Below, piece by piece: positions 60,752 through 64,000 of a stretch of 64,000 nucleotides of DNA (its first letter is position 1; every line of letters begins with the position of its first letter). The DNA is from Thaumarchaeota archaeon casp-thauma3 (GTDB taxonomy: Archaea; Thermoproteota; Nitrososphaeria; Nitrososphaerales; Nitrosopumilaceae). A program made the position numbers and the translations under genes. The notes beneath the pieces are model-generated. The model saw only the letters and a list, made by a program, of their open reading frames with translations. It did no database searches and was not told the DNA's origin. The stretch is from assembly GCA_001510275.1 (NCBI GenBank), contig LFEY01000017.1, forward strand, positions 1-64,000, written 5' to 3'.

Positions 60752-61132
60752 GTGGTGGAGAGAAAATTTACTAAAGAACACGAATGGGTTGAAAAAAGCG
60801 ATCAAATTGTAATTGTTGGAATAACAGAATTTGCACAAGATCAGCTTGGAGATGTAGTATCAATTGAATTACCTCAAGTTTCAAGTTCATTCAAACAAAA
60901 TGATGTTATGGTAATAATAGATTCTGTTAAAGCATCATCTGACATCTACTGTCCAATAGATGGAGAAATTATTGAAATTAACGAAAAACTATCAGAGCAG
61001 CCTGAATTGATTAATCAATCACCCTATGAAGAAGGATGGATTGTAAAAATAAAACCAAGCAGTCCTGAGCAAATAGATTCTTTGCTTTCTAAAGAACAAT
61101 ATGATGAACTAGTAGGCCAAAGTAAGGAGTAA
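60752..61132 (+). CDS. gcvH: Glycine cleavage H protein
   Basis: 126 residues, GTG start (a second GTG follows). KEHEWVEKSDQIVIVGITEFAQDQLGDVVSIELPQ and the lipoyl-Lys in MVIIDSVKASSDIY (~63) are diagnostic. It carries the aminomethyl intermediate and needs lipoylation, fitting the nearby lipA and LplB-like genes. Three bases before gcvPA. Confidence 0.95.
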   Translation: MVERKFTKEHEWVEKSDQIVIVGITEFAQDQLGDVVSIELPQVSSSFKQNDVMVIIDSVKASSDIYCPIDGEIIEINEKLSEQPELINQSPYEEGWIVKIKPSSPEQIDSLLSKEQYDELVGQSKE

Positions 61133-61135
61133 TCA

Positions 61136-62389
61136 ATGAATTTTATTCCACATACAAAAGAAGACATTTCTAAAATGCTTTCAGTTGTTGGTTGCTCAAC
61201 ATTAGATGAGTTAGTTTCGGAATTCAAACCAAGACTTTCTGAATTGAAGTTAGATAGTCCATTAAGTGAGATGGAATTAGTTTCCTACATGACATCTTTG
61301 TCAGAAAAAAATTCTCCAATGAAATACTTTGCTGGTGGCGGTTCTTATGATCACTACATACCATCAGTGATCAATCATCTTGTCTCAAGAGGAGAATTTC
61401 TTACATCATACACACCGTACCAGCCAGAGGCTAGCCAAGGAGTTTTGCAAGTTTTATACGAATTTCAGTCATTTGTATGCCTACTTACAGGCATGGACGT
61501 CTCAAATGCATCTCTTTATGATGGTGCATCAGCCTTGGCAGAAGCTGCACTGTTATCTAGTGCACATACAAAACGAAAGGGCGTTTTTGTAGACGATGGA
61601 CTTAATCCAGCATATCTAAAAGTTCTTCAAACATATTGTGATGGAACAGAGCTTACCATTACAAACACAATTGATGAAAATACGGCATGTGTGATTTCTC
61701 AGACTCCAGACTTTTATGGCAATATAAAAAACCCGCAAGGCTTGATTGAAAAAACTCATCAAAACAATGCACTCTTCATAAACTGTATTTCTGATCCTAC
61801 TTCTTTGGCAATACTCAAGACACCTGGAGAGTTTGGAGCAGACATTGTTGTAGGAGAAGGTCAAGCTTTTGGAATACCAAAAAGTTTTGGCGGTCCATAT
61901 CTTGGATTCATTGCAGTAAAAGAATTTTTGACAAAAAAATTGCCAGGAAGAATAGTAGGAATGACTACAGATGATCAAGGCAATGAGGGTTTTGTTTTGA
62001 CATTACAAGCAAGAGAGCAATTCATTAGAAGAGAACGTGCCACAAGTAACATTACTACAAATCAGACACTTTTGGCATTAACTGCAACAATTTACTTGGC
62101 ATTACTAGGAAAGTCAGGACTACAAAATGTAGCAAGATCATCATATCACAAAGCACATATTCTGCAAGAAAAGCTAAGGAAAAACGGTTTTGATGCCATC
62201 AATACAAATCCATTTTACAATGAATTTTTAGTAAAATCACCAAAACCATCTGAAAAAATAATTGCAGATTTGTTGGAATGTAATATTTTTGGTGGGATAG
62301 ATGTTGGAGACAACAAACTACTGATTTGTTGTACTGAAAAAAATTCACTTCAAGACATTGATTCATATATTTCGGCGGTGAGCAAATGA
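61136..62389 (+). CDS. gcvPA: Glycine dehydrogenase subunit 1 GcvPA
   Basis: 417 residues, the N-terminal half of the two-subunit archaeal P protein: YFAGGGSYDHYIPSVINHL, SYTPYQPEASQGVLQVLYEFQ and GEGQAFGIPKSFGGPYLGF. It forms a heterotetramer with GcvPB. Overlaps it by 4 bases. Confidence 0.95.
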   Translation: MNFIPHTKEDISKMLSVVGCSTLDELVSEFKPRLSELKLDSPLSEMELVSYMTSLSEKNSPMKYFAGGGSYDHYIPSVINHLVSRGEFLTSYTPYQPEASQGVLQVLYEFQSFVCLLTGMDVSNASLYDGASALAEAALLSSAHTKRKGVFVDDGLNPAYLKVLQTYCDGTELTITNTIDENTACVISQTPDFYGNIKNPQGLIEKTHQNNALFINCISDPTSLAILKTPGEFGADIVVGEGQAFGIPKSFGGPYLGFIAVKEFLTKKLPGRIVGMTTDDQGNEGFVLTLQAREQFIRRERATSNITTNQTLLALTATIYLALLGKSGLQNVARSSYHKAHILQEKLRKNGFDAINTNPFYNEFLVKSPKPSEKIIADLLECNIFGGIDVGDNKLLICCTEKNSLQDIDSYISAVSK

Positions 62390-63798
62390 AATTAATTTTT
62401 AATTATAACCAATCAAATACTAAACACACTCCATCACAAGAAAAGGATGTAGATTTACCTGAAGAGCTAAAAAGAAGTTCTCTTCCATTGTGTGATGTCA
62501 ATGAGATTCAAATCATTAGGCACTACACTGAGCTATCAAGGAAAAATTATGGAATTGATACCAATTTCTATCCTCTAGGCTCATGTACCATGAAATACAA
62601 TCCCAGAGTCAATGAGGATATTGCCAAATTGCCAGGATTCTCAAATCTGCACCCACACACACCTACTAGTCATGCACAAGGAGCACTAGAAGTCATTTGG
62701 GAATTAGAGGAAATCCTAAAGGAAATCACTGGTATGGATGCATTTTCGCTTCAGCTAGCTGCTGGATCACAATGTGAATTACTTGGAGTAATGATTGCCA
62801 AAAAATATTTTGCAGAAAAAAATGAAAACAGAACCAAAATAATAATTCCAGATTCTGCTCATGGAACAAATCCTGCAACTGCAGCCATGTGTAAATTCCA
62901 AACAGTTACGATTCCAACAGATGATCGTGGTAACATGGACATTGATGAATTCAAAAAAGTAATAGGAAAAGATGTAGCAGTTGTAATGATTACAAATCCA
63001 AATACCTTGGGATTATATGAAGAGAGTCTATCGGAGATCAAAGATCTTGCAAAAGAAAATGGAGCATTGATGTATTGTGATGGTGCAAACATGAATGCAC
63101 TTTTGGGAATTAGCAAACCTGCAGATCAAGGATTTGATATGATGCATCTTAACTTACACAAGACATTTTCTACACCACATGGTGGCGGTGGACCTGGTGG
63201 CGGTGCATTAGGAGTTAGATCATTTCTTGAAGATTATTTACCAGTACCAAGAATTAAAAAAGAAAATGAACAATTCGTTTTTGATTACAACAAAGAAAAG
63301 AGTGTAGGTAAGCTGCATTCATTTTATGGAAACTTTGGAATACTTGTTCGTGCGTTATCATACATAAGATCCTGGGGTTCAGACATTCAGAAAATTTCGC
63401 TTATGGCAGTTTTAAATGCAAATTATCTTTTGAGTTTGCTAAAAGAAGACTTTGATGTACCATATGATAGGAGGTGTGCTCACGAATTTGTCATATCTGC
63501 AAAAAACTTTGGTGAGAAAAGTACTCTAAACATTGCAAAAAGAATTACAGATTATGGTTTTCATGCGCCTACAATTTACTTTCCATTAATAGTAAAAGAG
63601 GCCATGATGATAGAGCCTACAGAGACAGAAAGTAAAGATACACTAGATGAGTTTGCCAAGGTCTTGAAGACCATCATCAAAGAACTAAAAGAAGACCCAG
63701 AATTAGTCAAAAATGCGCCTCATACCACACCTGGAAGATTAGATGAGGTAAAGGCAGCACGTCAGCTAAATCTACGATGGTCACCTAAGGAATCATAA
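62386..63798 (+). CDS. gcvPB: Glycine dehydrogenase subunit 2 GcvPB
   Basis: 470 residues, the PLP-binding half: NFYPLGSCTMKYNPRVNED, AHGTNPATAAMCKF, and the Schiff-base Lys in LNLHKTFSTPHGGGGPGGGALG. Together with GcvPA it decarboxylates glycine. Ends 1 base before the next frame. Confidence 0.95.
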   Translation: MKLIFNYNQSNTKHTPSQEKDVDLPEELKRSSLPLCDVNEIQIIRHYTELSRKNYGIDTNFYPLGSCTMKYNPRVNEDIAKLPGFSNLHPHTPTSHAQGALEVIWELEEILKEITGMDAFSLQLAAGSQCELLGVMIAKKYFAEKNENRTKIIIPDSAHGTNPATAAMCKFQTVTIPTDDRGNMDIDEFKKVIGKDVAVVMITNPNTLGLYEESLSEIKDLAKENGALMYCDGANMNALLGISKPADQGFDMMHLNLHKTFSTPHGGGGPGGGALGVRSFLEDYLPVPRIKKENEQFVFDYNKEKSVGKLHSFYGNFGILVRALSYIRSWGSDIQKISLMAVLNANYLLSLLKEDFDVPYDRRCAHEFVISAKNFGEKSTLNIAKRITDYGFHAPTIYFPLIVKEAMMIEPTETESKDTLDEFAKVLKTIIKELKEDPELVKNAPHTTPGRLDEVKAARQLNLRWSPKES

Positions 63799-63799
63799 A

Positions 63800-64000
63800 T
63801 TGAATTCCAGCCAAGATGAAATTATCACTACAACAAGCACAACAAAACTAGGTAAGATTGTAAAAATCAAGATTGCATACAAGCAAGAATCAGAATTGAT
63901 TCATTCAATTAAGATAACAGGAGATTTTTTTGTCCATCCAGAAGAAGTAATTGAGCAACTAGAGCAAGAACTTTGTGGAGTCAAATTAGAAAAGGAAGAT
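63800..64000 (+). CDS. lplB: LplB-like lipoate-protein ligase C-domain (partial)
   Basis: TTG start 1 base after the gcvPB stop; runs off the right edge with 67 codons visible. The visible sequence KIVKIKIAYKQESELIHSIKITGDFFVHPEEVIEQLEQEL resembles the separate small subunit (LplB, the lipoate-protein ligase C-terminal domain) of archaeal two-part ligases, especially GDFFxxPEE. It would help activate and attach lipoate to GcvH. Position in the gcv run supports this. LplA, if present, is beyond the window. Confidence 0.7.
   Translation, partial: MNSSQDEIITTTSTTKLGKIVKIKIAYKQESELIHSIKITGDFFVHPEEVIEQLEQELCGVKLEKED

Overview
The window is a 64 kb, strongly AT-rich, gene-dense piece of an archaeal chromosome. 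It carries TBP, TFB, the exosome with SBDS, Cbf5, prefoldins, archaeal-type ribosomal proteins, archaeal DtdA, a Sec61-type translocon, F420 biosynthesis (CofE) and many leaderless genes starting with TTG or GTG. A secreted protein at the left edge ends its visible part in a tryptophan-rich motif (WIKNNAGWWADG) that I associate with Nitrosopumilus-like ammonia-oxidising Thaumarchaeota (Nitrososphaerota). A marine Nitrosopumilus-type organism is the best guess. No rRNA, IS element, transposase, integrase or CRISPR array was seen.

Layout. 1-9.4 kb is the most accessory-looking part: a secreted protein, tiny Cys-rich proteins, tRNA-Glu, a three-gene block resembling quinone biosynthesis (methyltransferase, chorismate-lyase-like, UbiA-like) bounded by a decayed copy of the tRNA-Glu 3' end, an orphan degenerate PLD-like protein, EndA, L10e, tRNA-Gly, a CPA2 antiporter, and a 400-base gap holding a candidate C/D box sRNA and a palindrome beside a 35-residue zinc-finger ORF. 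9.4-15 kb has a coiled-coil protein, a processive GT2 glycosyltransferase, a large ferredoxin and a rhodanese. 15-23.7 kb is informational: NAD kinase, Nob1, XPF-type nuclease, the SBDS-Rrp4-Rrp41-Rrp42-L37Ae-Pcc1-prefoldin beta superoperon, and Rpo3-L18e-L13-S9. 23.7-27.5 kb has two complete isopropylmalate-dehydratase-type enzymes side by side. 27.5-37.5 kb mixes CofE, unrecognised small genes, a 2-oxoacid:ferredoxin oxidoreductase, a 2-hydroxyacid dehydrogenase, a CBS protein and an FAD oxidoreductase. 37.5-49 kb has TFB and TBP together, an intron-containing tRNA-Ser, and the Cbf5-Cmk-EMC3-Adk-SecY-L15-L30-S5-L18 operon followed by ArgF, FtsY and prefoldin alpha. 49-59 kb has SOD, a subtilase, PEP carboxykinase, L32e-L19e, MGMT, DtdA, SecE-Spt5-L11 and L1-L10. 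58.7-64 kb is a lipoate and glycine-cleavage cluster (LipA; GcvT, GcvH, GcvPA, GcvPB, LplB-like).

How it works together: ribosome and translocon parts (SecY, SecE, FtsY, EMC3-like) are interleaved with RNA maturation (exosome, Nob1, Cbf5, EndA) and transcription (TBP, TFB, Rpo3, Spt5). Central metabolism is represented by PEPCK, the oxidoreductase, leucine-type dehydratases and lipoylated glycine cleavage. Most notable observations: the tRNA-Glu-bounded quinone-like island; a PEPCK N-terminus that extends 35 codons upstream of its first ATG with no ATG, GTG or TTG start; an in-frame coding-like tail after the FtsY stop codon; the C/D sRNA candidate; and the palindrome plus mini zinc finger.
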